A stretch of DNA of 51,883 bases from Clostridiaceae bacterium. GTDB lineage: Bacteria > Bacillota > Clostridia > Lachnospirales > Lachnospiraceae. The number at the start of each line of letters is the position of its first letter. Position 1 is the stretch's first letter. The stretch covers positions 1 to 51,883 of the forward strand of contig CAJTGF010000038.1 of NCBI GenBank assembly GCA_910575585.1, given 5' to 3'. The notes under the pieces were generated by a model. It ran no database searches and was not told the origin of the DNA. It saw nothing but the letters and a program-made list of their open reading frames with translations. Positions 1 through 7,883 of this stretch are shown here, piece after piece. The position numbers and the translations under genes are program-made.

Positions 1-16
1 TAAACTCATACACAGA

Positions 17-92
17 ATAACTCTTCTGGTGGTTTGTATCTTTCTTAAGTGTAGGAACTTAAAGATACCACAAATCCATACGGAAGGGTTAT
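17..92. repeat. imperfect palindrome near the window start
   Basis: The left arm starting ATAACTCTTC and the right arm ending GAAGGGTTAT pair imperfectly. The centre holds a tighter hairpin in which GTATCTTT and TTAAGT pair with ACTTAA and AGATAC. No coding sequence is evident in the first 206 bases. It could be a terminator, the end of a small mobile element, or a degenerate MITE; nothing visible decides between these. Confidence 0.35.
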
Positions 93-206
93 TTTTTTAC
101 AAAAAACTTTTTACTCACAAGCAGTTTATCACAAAACAGAAAATGAAAGAGATTCAAAAAAAGAGTAAAGGAAGGGAATAAATTACCTAAGAGCGCGACG
201 AACGAA

Positions 207-345
207 ATGTACTCTCGGAGTCTCTTTGTGCCTGATTTTGTGAGATGATTTTTTGTCAGATGTGCATAAATTTATGAGGCGTACGTGGAACGTACGTTGA
301 TTAAATTTATGTGCATATGACGGAAAATCATCCACAAAGTCAGCC
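207..345. mobile_element. palindromic MITE, copy 1 (right end lost or diverged)
   Basis: This is one of three copies of a foldback element (others at 9933-10157 and 31717-31878). It keeps the left end ATGTACTCTCG and the central hairpin (CGTACG, TGGAA, CGTACG, flanked by GTGCATAAATTTA and TAAATTTATGTGCA), but similarity to the other copies stops soon after CACAAAG near 340. The usual right end CGAGAGTACAT is missing. It lies directly beside the truncated gene at 372-491, so the element or a later deletion probably removed that gene's 3' part. There is no internal ORF, so any mobility would be non-autonomous. Confidence 0.8.
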
Positions 346-371
346 TTTATATATCTGTGAACTTCACGGAT

Positions 372-491
372 TCAGGCAAAAGACAGTCCTCCCTGTTTCT
401 CCAAAAAGCTTTTTACCTCAAACATCAGCTTCTCAAACTCTGTTACCTTCTCCGGCTTAATCTGATAGATGCATACTTCCGCAAATGGCAT
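372..491 (-). pseudogene. N-terminal fragment of an antibiotic-biosynthesis-monooxygenase-like protein
   Basis: The reading frame starts at 491 behind a GAGGCGG ribosome site and begins MPFAEVCIYQIKPEKV, which looks like the first beta strand and helix of a small ferredoxin-like (ABM/EthD-type) domain. It stops after 39 residues, well short of the roughly 100 residues such a domain needs, and the sequence beyond becomes MITE copy 1. An in-frame upstream ATG would add about 20 residues, but their composition is less convincing. I infer a gene truncated at its 3' end. The family assignment rests on a short stretch only. Confidence 0.5.
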
Positions 492-587
492 AACCGCCTC
501 TCTTTTGTTTTACACCATTTTACCACCGGGAATATGACATAAGCCTGTTCCATTGCTCTGATTTTGTTTTGCGGCATCCCCGTATTC

Positions 588-968
588 CTATCGCTTTCCC
601 GCCGAGAACTCTGCCGCCTTTTCCACCCATCCCATCAGCTCCCCGTCGATCTCCTCCTGGCTTGAGATCATCACGTGATGGGTCCATCGGTTTGGATATG
701 CCTCCACAGCCCCGTCAATGCGCGGAGAATCCACACGGCTGCTTAAACCAAACGTTATTGTCAGATACACCTTTGGCCGCTCCTTTGCCTTTCTCACAGG
801 AAGCAGAGAGGCAAAGGCAAAATTACGCTTGTTTGAAAATGAGATCTGCGTTTTCTGCACTTTCACGGTCACATCCCGAATCTCCGACAGGACCTTCTGT
901 TCAAATGCCTCATAAAGCGGCAGAGCCTCTGGGTTTTTGTTAAAAAATAGAATCGTATCCTGGGTCAT
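588..968 (-). CDS. DUF5655-type small protein
   Basis: A 126-residue cytoplasmic protein without signal peptide or membrane segment. The ATG at 968 follows AAGGAGGGATAGC, an excellent ribosome site. The central part (FSNKRNFAFASLLPVR) and the ending with a W..HHVMISSQEEID stretch resemble the DUF5655 family, a small domain of unknown function often found alone or attached to nuclease-like proteins. Length fits a stand-alone domain. It lies downstream, on the same strand, of the penicillin-binding-protein gene with a gap of roughly 120 bases, so co-transcription is possible but not shown. No reaction is assigned. Confidence 0.65.
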   Translation of the reverse strand: MTQDTILFFNKNPEALPLYEAFEQKVLSEIRDVTVKVQKTQISFSNKRNFAFASLLPVRKAKERPKVYLTITFGLSSRVDSPRIDGAVEAYPNRWTHHVMISSQEEIDGELMGWVEKAAEFSAGKR

Positions 969-1086
969 GCTATCCCTCCTTGGCGGTTTTCGTTTCTGCT
1001 GTTCTTATAAGAGAAAGTATAGCACAGCAGCGGATAGTAATAAATGATAAAAACCTCGGTTTTCCTGCATTTTCCCTTTGTCACCA

Positions 1087-4000
1087 CTAGGGAATGGGGA
1101 TCGAAATATCCGGAATGGGAATACTCTCCTGACTACTCCCATTCTCCGTCCCCGAATCCCACCAAAGCTGACTCTCCTGAGAGGGCCTTGTCTCCTGCCC
1201 TGCGCCTTCCACCTGGCCGTTTCCGCCTCCTTGACCGCCGTTGCCACTTCCCTGGTTGCCGCTTCCGCCTCCCTGATTTCCGTTGCCACTTCCGCTTCCC
1301 TGATTTCCGTTGCCGCTACCGCTTCCACCTCCCTGGCTACCGCTTCCGCCTCCCTGACTTCCGTTGCCACTTCCGCTTCCCTGGTTTCCGTTTCCGCCTC
1401 CCTGACTTCCGTTGCCACTTCCGCTTCCCTGGTTTCCGTTTCCGCCTCCCTGATTTCCGTTGCCGCCTCCTTGGCTCCCATTTCCATCTCCCTGGCTTCC
1501 ACTTCCGCCTCCTGCCCCTCCGTTCCCCTGATCTCCATTTCCGCCTTCCGGCGGCCTGCTCTCCTGGCTGCCGCTTTCTCCCTGGGACGGCTTATTCCAC
1601 GCGCCATCCCCCCACCATGGATACGCTCCCTGCCATGGCCGGCTGCCCCAGCCCGGTCCTTCCTCCCGCTGGTTGCCATCCTCCATCCGGTCCTCCCAGG
1701 ACTCCCACAGAGCCTCATCATCCCAGGACGGGTCCACCGACGCTTCGTCCGGGTGAAGCGGGCAAACCTCCGGAACTACATGAAGGGAATCCTCCGTCTG
1801 TGCCGCTCCCTCAGGCAAAATCATAAACACCCGCTCCTCCGTTTCCGGACAAAATTCCGTGGCACTTCCCTGTGATTCCAGGCACACAAACGCCTTCCCG
1901 TGAACATCACAAACCGAAACCGGCGCGGTACCCGGCGCAAAATACTCGCTGTACACCGCGCTGCCCCTTGGGTCCAAATCGCAAACTCCAACAACGGCGC
2001 GCTTTCCCGACTTTCTGCATATCTGGTACTTTTTCACGCCCTCCGGAATCCCAAACCCCGTATCGCTAAGCCCTTCATGAACCCTGTCCATGATCCTTTT
2101 CCAAATATCCTTGTGGTAAGACGTACCGCCGGTCACCGGCTGGTTTCCGTCATTGCCGCTCCAGATCCCAGCCGTATAATAAGGCGTATATCCCACAAAC
2201 CACAGATCCTTGTTGTCCGTGGTGGTCCCGCTTTTCCCCGCTGCCGCCATGCCCTCAAGCGCTGCCCGCCTCCCCGTAGGATTGATAGGCGTATCCGCAA
2301 ATTTATTCCGTCCCACCAAAACATCCCTCATGGCGTCCGTCAGCAGAAACGCAGTCTCCGGTTTCAGCGCCTGCCGGCTTTCCCTTCCGCTTTCCAGCAG
2401 CACATTGCCGTCATGGTCCAGCACCTTCGTAAAAAACACCGGTCTGGTGTACGTTCCCCCTGCCCCGATGGCGCCAAATGCCGCCGTTAATTCCAGGTTA
2501 GTGACCCCGTCGGTGATGCCCCCCAGAGCCGTGGACGCATTATAATCCTTTTCCGACAAGGTGGAGATCCCCATATTCCCGGCATACCACACCCCAAGCT
2601 GGGGCGATACTGTCTCCATCATGCACCGCACCGCCACAATATTCATGGAATAGGCAATGGCCTCCCGAATATTACAGTATCCGTAATACCGGCCGTACCA
2701 GTTACGAAACTGCTTCTTCCCCACCTGGTAGGGCTCATCATAGTAAACCGTGGCTAAAGTGGCATTTACCCCGTCAATGGCAGGGGCGAATGCGGTCAGC
2801 ACCTTGAAAACAGACCCTGGCTGGCGCAGAGAATCCGTCGCCCGGTTAAAGGTGCGGCTGGCCGTCTTCTCTCCCCGCCCTCCGTTTATAGCCAGCACTT
2901 CCCCGGTAAATTGATCCATGAGCACAAAAGACGCCTGCGGCTGCGGCACCGCCAAAAGACGCTCCCCCAGCACCTGATCCGATTCCCCTATTACAGATGC
3001 CTTAAACAGCTCCACATCCTCCCGAAGGCTTTCCTCATTGGCATACAGCCCGTCAAATTCCTCCGAAATCCTTGTTTTGTGAAACAGCTCCACGTCCTCC
3101 TGGGAGTAATTGGACACCGTTCCGTCCCCATGCTCCACCGTCAGCCTGTAATCCCCGGACACATGGGACTCTTTATAATTTTCCGGGTTGTTGATCTCCT
3201 GATCCACGATCTGCTGCAGTCCCAGATCCTGGGTGGTATAGATGGAAAGCCCTCCGGAATAGATCATCTTCTTTGCCAGGTCCCCGGAATACCCCAGCTG
3301 CCGGGTCATGGCGTCCGTCACCTGACTGATGACCTCATCCGTAAAATACGTGTACGGCGTCGTCTGAGCCTTTGTCTCCACATCAATGTCCTGGATCCGG
3401 GAATACACATCGTCTGCCAGGGCCTGGGCTTTCTGGTCCCCGGTTATCATGCCCTGCTGCTCCATTTTATCCAGGATCCGCTTCCTGCGCTCTGCGTTGG
3501 CCTCGGCTCCTGTCAGAGGATTCAGCCGGGACGGATTCTGAGTGATGCCCGCCAGGACCGTACACTCCGACAGAGTCAGATCCCCCAGTTCCTTATTAAA
3601 ATACCGCCTGGCCGCCACCTTCACCCCCAGCGTATTGGAACCCAGATTGATGGTGTTCAGGTAATCAGTGAGAATGGTTTCCTTGTCCGATATCTTAGTC
3701 AGCTCCACAGCCAGGTACTGTTCCTGCAGTTTTCTTTCCAGTTTCTCGCGAAAAGTCTTCTCCATCCCCCCATTAAAAACGGAATTTTTGATCAGCTGCT
3801 GAGTAATGGTGCTGCCTCCCCCGGCCGAGGAATCCCCGGTAACTACTCCCTTTACCGCCCGCAGGATCGACCTTACATCAATGCCGTTATTTTCCCAGAA
3901 CCGCTCGTCCTCTATGGCAATAAACGCGTTTACCAGGTCCTTAGGGATCTCCTCATAGGATGCCTCCTCCCGGTTGGCTCCCTCCATCACCAGTTTTTCC

Positions 4001-4209
4001 ACAGGATTCCCGTCCCTGTCATAAATGGTGGTGGCAAACCCCTGTGGCCGAAAACTCAGCACATGGATGTCCGGAGCGCCGGCAATGACTCTTTTCACCC
4101 ACGCAAAGACCAAAACAGCCATAACCATTGCGCATATCAATACGATCAGCAATAAGATCCCTGCTGCCTTTAAGACTCCTTTTGCCAGTTTCTTTCCGTC
4201 TGCCTTCAT
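1087..4209 (-). CDS. class A penicillin-binding protein (glycosyltransferase/transpeptidase) with a long Gly-rich tail
   Basis: A bifunctional peptidoglycan synthase of 1040 residues, anchored by one N-terminal membrane segment (about 15-38). The GT51 domain polymerises lipid II: EDERFW lies at about 100-105 and GGSTITQQLIKN at about 131-142. The transpeptidase domain carries the catalytic SxxK (SVFK within RQPGSVFK), the SMN triad and KSGTT in place of KTGTT. After about residue 790 comes an acidic linker, then some 130 residues of Gly, Asn, Gln and Ser in short repeats, ending in a Ser/Pro-rich tail with IPIPDISIPIP. Class A enzymes are usually 700-900 residues, so the tail is the extra part; it lies outside the membrane and may thread through the wall, which is inference. 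It is preceded by a 330-base region without intact genes. Confidence 0.95.
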   Translation of the reverse strand: MKADGKKLAKGVLKAAGILLLIVLICAMVMAVLVFAWVKRVIAGAPDIHVLSFRPQGFATTIYDRDGNPVEKLVMEGANREEASYEEIPKDLVNAFIAIEDERFWENNGIDVRSILRAVKGVVTGDSSAGGGSTITQQLIKNSVFNGGMEKTFREKLERKLQEQYLAVELTKISDKETILTDYLNTINLGSNTLGVKVAARRYFNKELGDLTLSECTVLAGITQNPSRLNPLTGAEANAERRKRILDKMEQQGMITGDQKAQALADDVYSRIQDIDVETKAQTTPYTYFTDEVISQVTDAMTRQLGYSGDLAKKMIYSGGLSIYTTQDLGLQQIVDQEINNPENYKESHVSGDYRLTVEHGDGTVSNYSQEDVELFHKTRISEEFDGLYANEESLREDVELFKASVIGESDQVLGERLLAVPQPQASFVLMDQFTGEVLAINGGRGEKTASRTFNRATDSLRQPGSVFKVLTAFAPAIDGVNATLATVYYDEPYQVGKKQFRNWYGRYYGYCNIREAIAYSMNIVAVRCMMETVSPQLGVWYAGNMGISTLSEKDYNASTALGGITDGVTNLELTAAFGAIGAGGTYTRPVFFTKVLDHDGNVLLESGRESRQALKPETAFLLTDAMRDVLVGRNKFADTPINPTGRRAALEGMAAAGKSGTTTDNKDLWFVGYTPYYTAGIWSGNDGNQPVTGGTSYHKDIWKRIMDRVHEGLSDTGFGIPEGVKKYQICRKSGKRAVVGVCDLDPRGSAVYSEYFAPGTAPVSVCDVHGKAFVCLESQGSATEFCPETEERVFMILPEGAAQTEDSLHVVPEVCPLHPDEASVDPSWDDEALWESWEDRMEDGNQREEGPGWGSRPWQGAYPWWGDGAWNKPSQGESGSQESRPPEGGNGDQGNGGAGGGSGSQGDGNGSQGGGNGNQGGGNGNQGSGSGNGSQGGGNGNQGSGSGNGSQGGGSGSQGGGSGSGNGNQGSGSGNGNQGGGSGNQGSGNGGQGGGNGQVEGAGQETRPSQESQLWWDSGTENGSSQESIPIPDISIPIP
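1346..1441. repeat. two perfect 48-bp tandem repeats in the PBP tail
   Basis: The 48-bp unit beginning CCGCCTCCCTGACTTCCG occurs twice back to back (1346-1393 and 1394-1441). Each unit encodes 16 residues of the Gly/Asn/Ser/Gln tail. Degenerate versions of the same unit extend on both sides from about 1215 to 1545. The arrangement should expand and contract by slippage without breaking the frame. Confidence 0.85.
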
Positions 4210-4544
4210 ATTGAATCCCCCGTCTTCTTGCCCTGCTGCTCCCGCACCAGTTTTTGCGGCATCTTCTTAACTGTATAGTCTGCCCTTTATTTCTAAAATC
4301 ATCCTTAGAAACCGACTGATATATCAGATGTTTATGGAAAATTTTTTGATTTGTGTTACAATAATCTGGCAGCTTTTTATTTTGTATTTTGTCACGTAAC
4401 ACACCATGGAAGCGAATAGAAACCCAATGCCGATGCAGTTATTGCGTTAAACGATGCGTTTTTGTGTATTAGAGATTTTTTTAATACTTATGAAAGACCA
4501 AGCTGCATTCTGTTGCAAGAATTATAAATTCAGATTTATCAAGT
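4210..4544. other. region with a degraded reading frame, no intact gene
   Basis: On the plus strand a frame from about 4412 to 4527 reads like real protein (ADAVIALNDAFLCIRDFF, ending LLQEL and a stop). In a second frame the residues just upstream of 4545 also look coding (LHSVARIINSDLSS). A frameshift near 4500 probably separates the two, so the ORF that follows may be the 3' part of one older gene. A promoter-like TACAAT lies near 4360. Nothing else is recognised. Confidence 0.35.
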
Positions 4545-4838
4545 TTGGAGGAAAACGAATATGAAAATGGGTGGCGTCTTAAACAGGCGGTAACGCCTTT
4601 TAATGAAAAAATGGGTGTTTATGGCACAGAAGGTTATCAGATTATAGTTCAGCATTTGGCTAAGAAAGAGGAGGATGGAACTATCAGCGGCATATGGGGT
4701 GCTATGTCTGATTTCTCGCACTCATTCAATCCGTGGGAGGACTTCAGCAAAGGACTTTATCTTGCCGGGATAGAATGCCGGGAGGACGCAGAAGCCCCCA
4801 ACGGTTGGACAAAATGGATTATTCCTGGCTATGAATGA
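4545..4838 (+). CDS. hypothetical protein, probably 5'-truncated
   Basis: A 97-residue frame opened by TTG. The upstream sequence continues in frame for about 16 more codons before a stop, and those codons look coding, so the annotated start is a convenience and the true N-terminus may have been lost by frameshift. The residues are acidic and rich in Trp and Gly (GIWGAMSDFSHSFNPWEDF, PNGWTKWII). No family is recognised. It overlaps the next gene by eight bases, which suggests translational coupling. The pair could be a small cytoplasmic effector/immunity-type set, but nothing in the sequence shows that. Confidence 0.45.
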   Translation: MEENEYENGWRLKQAVTPFNEKMGVYGTEGYQIIVQHLAKKEEDGTISGIWGAMSDFSHSFNPWEDFSKGLYLAGIECREDAEAPNGWTKWIIPGYE

Positions 4839-4992
4839 ATATATTTATATAGAATGTGAAAATGATTCTGCCTTTTCAGAGGCAATAAAATATTTGGAAG
4901 ATAATGCGATTCCATTAGTAGGAGCAGTCCACGATTTTACTTGTCCACAGACAGGGAAGAATTATATGTTTTTTCCAATTAGAAAGTTATAG
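4831..4992 (+). CDS. small hypothetical protein (53 aa)
   Basis: A 53-residue frame beginning MNEYIYIECENDSAF and ending FFPIRKL. The ATG overlaps the end of the previous gene, the usual sign of coupled translation. It contains a CPQTGKNYMFFP ending that looks folded rather than random. No signal peptide or membrane segment is present. The family is not recognised. The stop lies ten bases before the start of the SRAP gene, so all three may share a transcript. Confidence 0.5.
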   Translation: MNEYIYIECENDSAFSEAIKYLEDNAIPLVGAVHDFTCPQTGKNYMFFPIRKL

Positions 4993-5002
4993 GGAGAGGC
5001 TT

Positions 5003-5608
5003 ATGTGCGGCAGATATTATGTAGATGACGAGACAGCAAGAGAAATTGAAAAACTGATCCAGCAGGTGGATCAGAAGTTACGGCAGGATTCCATGGCTGC
5101 TGTTAAAAAGATTAGCCAAAAGGATATCTGTCCCACCCAGATGGCTCCCGTTCTGGCAGGAAGGGGCAGTTCCCTTTATTGCGGATGGCAGAGATGGGGA
5201 TTTCCCGGTTTTCAGGGAAAACAGGTAATTTTTAACGCCAGGTGTGAATCCGCCATGGAAAAGCCTTTATTTCGTGACAGTATCCGCCATGGCCGTATGG
5301 TAATCCCGGCAGCATGGTTTTATGAGTGGAACCAGAGGAAAGAAAAGAACATTTTTTACAGAAAGGATACCCCGATTCTTTTTATGGCAGGATGCTGCAG
5401 AGAATATGAGGACGGAGTACATTTTGTGATTCTTACCACCGGAGCCAACGCCTCCATGAAGCCTGTCCATGACCGGATGCCGCTGATCCTGGAAGCTAAA
5501 GAGATCGCTCCCTGGATTCTGGATGATGGAAAAGCAAAGGACATTCTTTATAAAACACCATGCCTTCTGGAGCGTCGATGGGACTATGAACAGCTGAGCT
5601 TATTTTAG
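5003..5608 (+). CDS. SOS-response-associated peptidase family (SRAP/YedK/HMCES-like) protein
   Basis: Members of this family shield abasic sites in single-stranded DNA by forming a thiazolidine crosslink through Cys2. Here the protein starts MCGRYY, so Cys2 is present after Met removal. NAR is at 78-80, the conserved Glu at about 108 (AWFYEWN), and HDRMP at 156-160, all matching the active-site set. Length (201 residues) is typical. The ribosome site AGGGAGAGG sits a short distance upstream of ATG. It stands just upstream of the DNA polymerase IV gene and its LexA-like boxes, a sensible DNA-damage pairing. No gene symbol is given because several are used for the family. Confidence 0.93.
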   Translation: MCGRYYVDDETAREIEKLIQQVDQKLRQDSMAAVKKISQKDICPTQMAPVLAGRGSSLYCGWQRWGFPGFQGKQVIFNARCESAMEKPLFRDSIRHGRMVIPAAWFYEWNQRKEKNIFYRKDTPILFMAGCCREYEDGVHFVILTTGANASMKPVHDRMPLILEAKEIAPWILDDGKAKDILYKTPCLLERRWDYEQLSLF

Positions 5609-5701
5609 CCACTGGTGAAAATTCGGCGTTCGACCGAAGAGTATGGCATCATTTACCAGTAGTAATAAGAACGTATATTTGCTAATATATAGATACGGGA
5701 G
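5609..5701. promoter_or_regulatory. hairpin and candidate LexA box 1 upstream of the Y-family polymerase gene
   Basis: An outer pair ACTGGTGAAA / TTTACCAGT encloses a perfect TTCGG / CCGAA stem (about 5610-5665) and may end the upstream transcript. Downstream, GAACGTATATTT (5669-5680) matches the Firmicute SOS box core GAAC-N4-GTTY in all but one base. It lies about 35 bases before the start codon, where a repressor would block transcription. The box is a pattern match, not proof of LexA binding. Confidence 0.45.
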
Positions 5702-5702
5702 G

Positions 5703-5716
5703 TGAACATACGTTTG
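5703..5716 (+). promoter_or_regulatory. candidate LexA box 2 overlapping the start codon
   Basis: TGAACATACGTTTG agrees with CGAACRNRYGTTYC at 12 of 14 positions, including the invariant GAAC and GTT halves. It spans the interval between the GGAGGTG ribosome site and the TTG start codon. Together with the box at 5669 it would place the polymerase gene under SOS control, as is usual for Y-family polymerases. Confidence 0.55.
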
Positions 5717-6976
5717 AATAAGATTATTTTCCATATTGATGTAAATTCAGCCTTCCTCTCCTGGGAGGCTGTTTATCGTCTGACCCATAAAGGAGGGAAA
5801 CTGGACTTACGGACGATTCCCTCTGCTGTAGGCGGGGATGCAGCCCTGCGCCACGGAATCATTCTGGCGAAGTCCATTTCCGCAAAAAGATATGGGGTGA
5901 AAACGGGTGAGGCCATCTGGGAGGCTAAGAGGAAATGTCCGGGGCTGGTGCTGGTGCCTCCGAATTACGGTCTGTATGAGCGGTGTTCCGCAGCATTTAT
6001 GAAGATTCTTAAAGATTATTCGGATGCGGTGGAGCAGTACAGTATTGATGAGGCTTTTGTGGATATGAGCGCCAGCTGTCACTTGTTTGGGACACCGGAG
6101 GAGACAGCGGCGCGGATAAAGGAACGGATTTATGAAACATTGGGATTTACGGTGAATGTGGGGATTTCAGACAATAAGCTTCTGGCGAAGATGGCTTCTG
6201 ACTTTCAAAAACCGGATCGGGTCCATACGCTGTACCCGGAGGAGATAAAGGAAAAAATGTGGCCTCTTCCCGTGTCGGATTTGTTTTTTGTGGGGAGAGC
6301 AACGGCCAAAAGGCTGTTTTCCGTGGGAATACGGACCATAGGGGAACTGGCGGCAGCGGATCCCCAGTGGATTAGGAGAATGTTAAAGAAACATGGGGAA
6401 GTGATCTGGGGATTTGCCAATGGGATAGATTTTTCTCCGGTTTTCATGGAGCCAGAGGCCAATAAGGGATACGGGAACAGCACCACCACCCCTTATGATG
6501 TGACGGATACCGAAACAGCGGACAAGGTGCTGCTGGCTCTCAGCGAAACGGTTGCCGCCCGCCTGCGCACGGATCAGGTCAGGGCAGAGGTGGTCTCTGT
6601 GGGAATTCGGTACTGGGATTTTTCTTATGTTTCTCATCAGAAAACCTTGTACAATGCCACGGATCTGACTTCGGAAATCTATCAGGCAGCCTGCGGATTA
6701 TTCCGGGAATCGTGGAACGGGGAGCCCGTTCGACACCTGGGCGTGCATACATCCGGAATAAAAGCCGGGGCAGCATACAGGCAAAGCAGCCTTTTTGACC
6801 AAGCTGACTGCGAAAAGATTTCCAGGCTGGATGGGACCATAGATGACATAAGAAATCGATTTGGCATGGATGCGGTAAAGCGCGCCGTATTTTTAGGCGG
6901 GGCCATTGACCACATGAGCGGAGGCATTTCCAGAGAGAAGAGAACCGTTGACTATGATAAAGCAGAGATTCAATAA
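5714..6976 (+). CDS. dinB: DNA polymerase IV (Y family)
   Basis: A translesion polymerase of 420 residues. The catalytic acidic residues are visible as HID at 7-9 and the YSIDEAFVD block at about 109-117, followed by the thumb's helix-hairpin-helix region (FFVGRATAKRLFSVGIRTIGEL) and a little-finger domain. I chose the TTG at 5714 because GGAGGTG lies eight bases before it; the GTG at 5702 would sit on the ribosome site itself. Candidate LexA boxes cover the promoter and start. The C-terminal part beyond about residue 355 lacks an obvious PCNA/beta-clamp peptide that I can name. The gene is followed 11 bases later by a small conserved-looking gene in the same direction. Confidence 0.93.
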   Translation: MNKIIFHIDVNSAFLSWEAVYRLTHKGGKLDLRTIPSAVGGDAALRHGIILAKSISAKRYGVKTGEAIWEAKRKCPGLVLVPPNYGLYERCSAAFMKILKDYSDAVEQYSIDEAFVDMSASCHLFGTPEETAARIKERIYETLGFTVNVGISDNKLLAKMASDFQKPDRVHTLYPEEIKEKMWPLPVSDLFFVGRATAKRLFSVGIRTIGELAAADPQWIRRMLKKHGEVIWGFANGIDFSPVFMEPEANKGYGNSTTTPYDVTDTETADKVLLALSETVAARLRTDQVRAEVVSVGIRYWDFSYVSHQKTLYNATDLTSEIYQAACGLFRESWNGEPVRHLGVHTSGIKAGAAYRQSSLFDQADCEKISRLDGTIDDIRNRFGMDAVKRAVFLGGAIDHMSGGISREKRTVDYDKAEIQ

Positions 6977-6987
6977 GGAGGGCGGGT

Positions 6988-7302
6988 ATGGCATTTGGAA
7001 TCGGTATTCCTTCCCGGCAGCCGGATGGCGGAAGAGGCATCCGGGGGACGCAAAAGAAAGTGGCATGTGAGTGTTGGTTCACCAGTACCGGCAGGATGAT
7101 GCCTTTGATGCTGAAACTTGAAGATGAAGACGGTCAGATTCGGACCATACGGGAGATAAGGGTTCACTCTCAGGAGCAAAAGATGTATGCCGGGGTTCCC
7201 TCTATTGAATATGACTGTACGCTGTTTGCCTGGAACCGGGAAATAAGGGCAAGGCTTATTTATTATCAGACGGAAAGCCGGTGGGTGTTAAATATCCTGT
7301 GA
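6988..7302 (+). CDS. hypothetical protein downstream of dinB
   Basis: A 104-residue protein starting MAFGIGIPSRQPDGGRG, with the ribosome site AAGGAGGGCGG before its ATG and only 11 bases after the polymerase stop, so the two are very probably one transcript. It has no membrane segment. The middle is beta-rich (LMLKLEDEDGQIRTIREIRV) and the end (LIYYQTESRWVLNIL) reads like the final strand of a small barrel. The family is not recognised. Position suggests a role linked to the damage-inducible polymerase, which is inference from context only. Confidence 0.7.
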   Translation: MAFGIGIPSRQPDGGRGIRGTQKKVACECWFTSTGRMMPLMLKLEDEDGQIRTIREIRVHSQEQKMYAGVPSIEYDCTLFAWNREIRARLIYYQTESRWVLNIL

Positions 7303-7344
7303 CCGCAACGGCAGCAGCACTTGAATCGCCGATGGCATTGATGT

Positions 7345-7593
7345 TTATTCCTCCCCCCAAGACCGATTCTGATAACCCATGCCTCTTTTGCCCTCAGCAT
7401 CTTCGTTCCGGACCATATGCTTTTGGCGTTCATTTCTTCCTGCGCTGAACACAACAATCGTACCTTTCCATTCGGTCTCCCTATGTCCGCATACATTGTA
7501 GGCATATACGGGAGGCCACTCCATGCTGCCGCATTTGGGGGCAGCTGCGGCCAAGTGTCTTCCCCTGAGATTATCATAATAAGTCTTTACGAT
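7345..7593 (-). pseudogene. C-terminal remnant of an unrecognised protein
   Basis: On the minus strand a frame without start reads IVKTYYDNLRGRHLAAAAPK and continues through YNVCGHRETEW to a TAA at 7345. Composition looks like genuine protein, but a stop codon bounds it upstream and there is no ribosome site. It sits among debris between the plus-strand polymerase operon and the first ABC operon. I do not recognise the family. Together with the next entry it suggests that a gene cluster here was eroded by deletion. Confidence 0.35.
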
Positions 7594-7660
7594 TTATTCT
7601 AATGGGCCTTTTATTCAATCTTCCGGAAAAAGCCGAATATTTATGTTTCCATATTATGGT

Positions 7661-7790
7661 CTTCCTTCCGGAAAGAGCAACTGCCAGCATTATAATATGC
7701 GGATTCCACCAAATATACGATGTAGTCGTCCCTTTCCTCGTCCTTAGCATATGTAAAATTTCCATAGGGATCCGTACTAAACTGTGTTGA
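7661..7790 (-). pseudogene. fragment of a lipoprotein gene paralogous to the one at 44356-45519
   Basis: Positions 7661-7781 match 45021-45141 with seven differences in 121 bases, roughly 94% identity. The translated piece reads GNFTYAKDEERDDYIVYL followed by VESAYYNAGSC, as in the intact lipoprotein. No start, stop or flanking part of the gene survives in usable form. Just beyond it, 7790-7870 encodes a hydrophobic stretch (PLIPAGVLIYLMLFSVLCF) typical of a membrane segment, in a frame not used by the neighbouring gene. This region is therefore debris of an ABC/lipoprotein locus like the second one in this window. Confidence 0.75.
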
Positions 7791-7883
7791 AGTGCTTGTT
7801 AGCATCCTCTCCGTCAGCAGTCAACACCCGTTTAAAGCACAGGACGGAGAATAGCATCAAATAAATCAACACCCCCGCAGGAA

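Noticed and set aside
1215-1545. Possible CRISPR-like repeat array
   Set aside because: Repeats are contiguous, without unique spacers, in frame within a coding sequence, and no cas genes are nearby.
1005-1875. Alternating Arg/Glu or Pro/Arg-rich frames at the PBP tail on both strands
   Set aside because: They are other frames of the tandem repeat region; their repeats follow from the DNA repeat, not from selection on protein.
2911-4155. Long plus-strand open frame opposite the penicillin-binding protein
   Set aside because: It is antisense to the clear PBP coding sequence, has no ribosome site and a composition typical of reverse-complement codons. It is a shadow.
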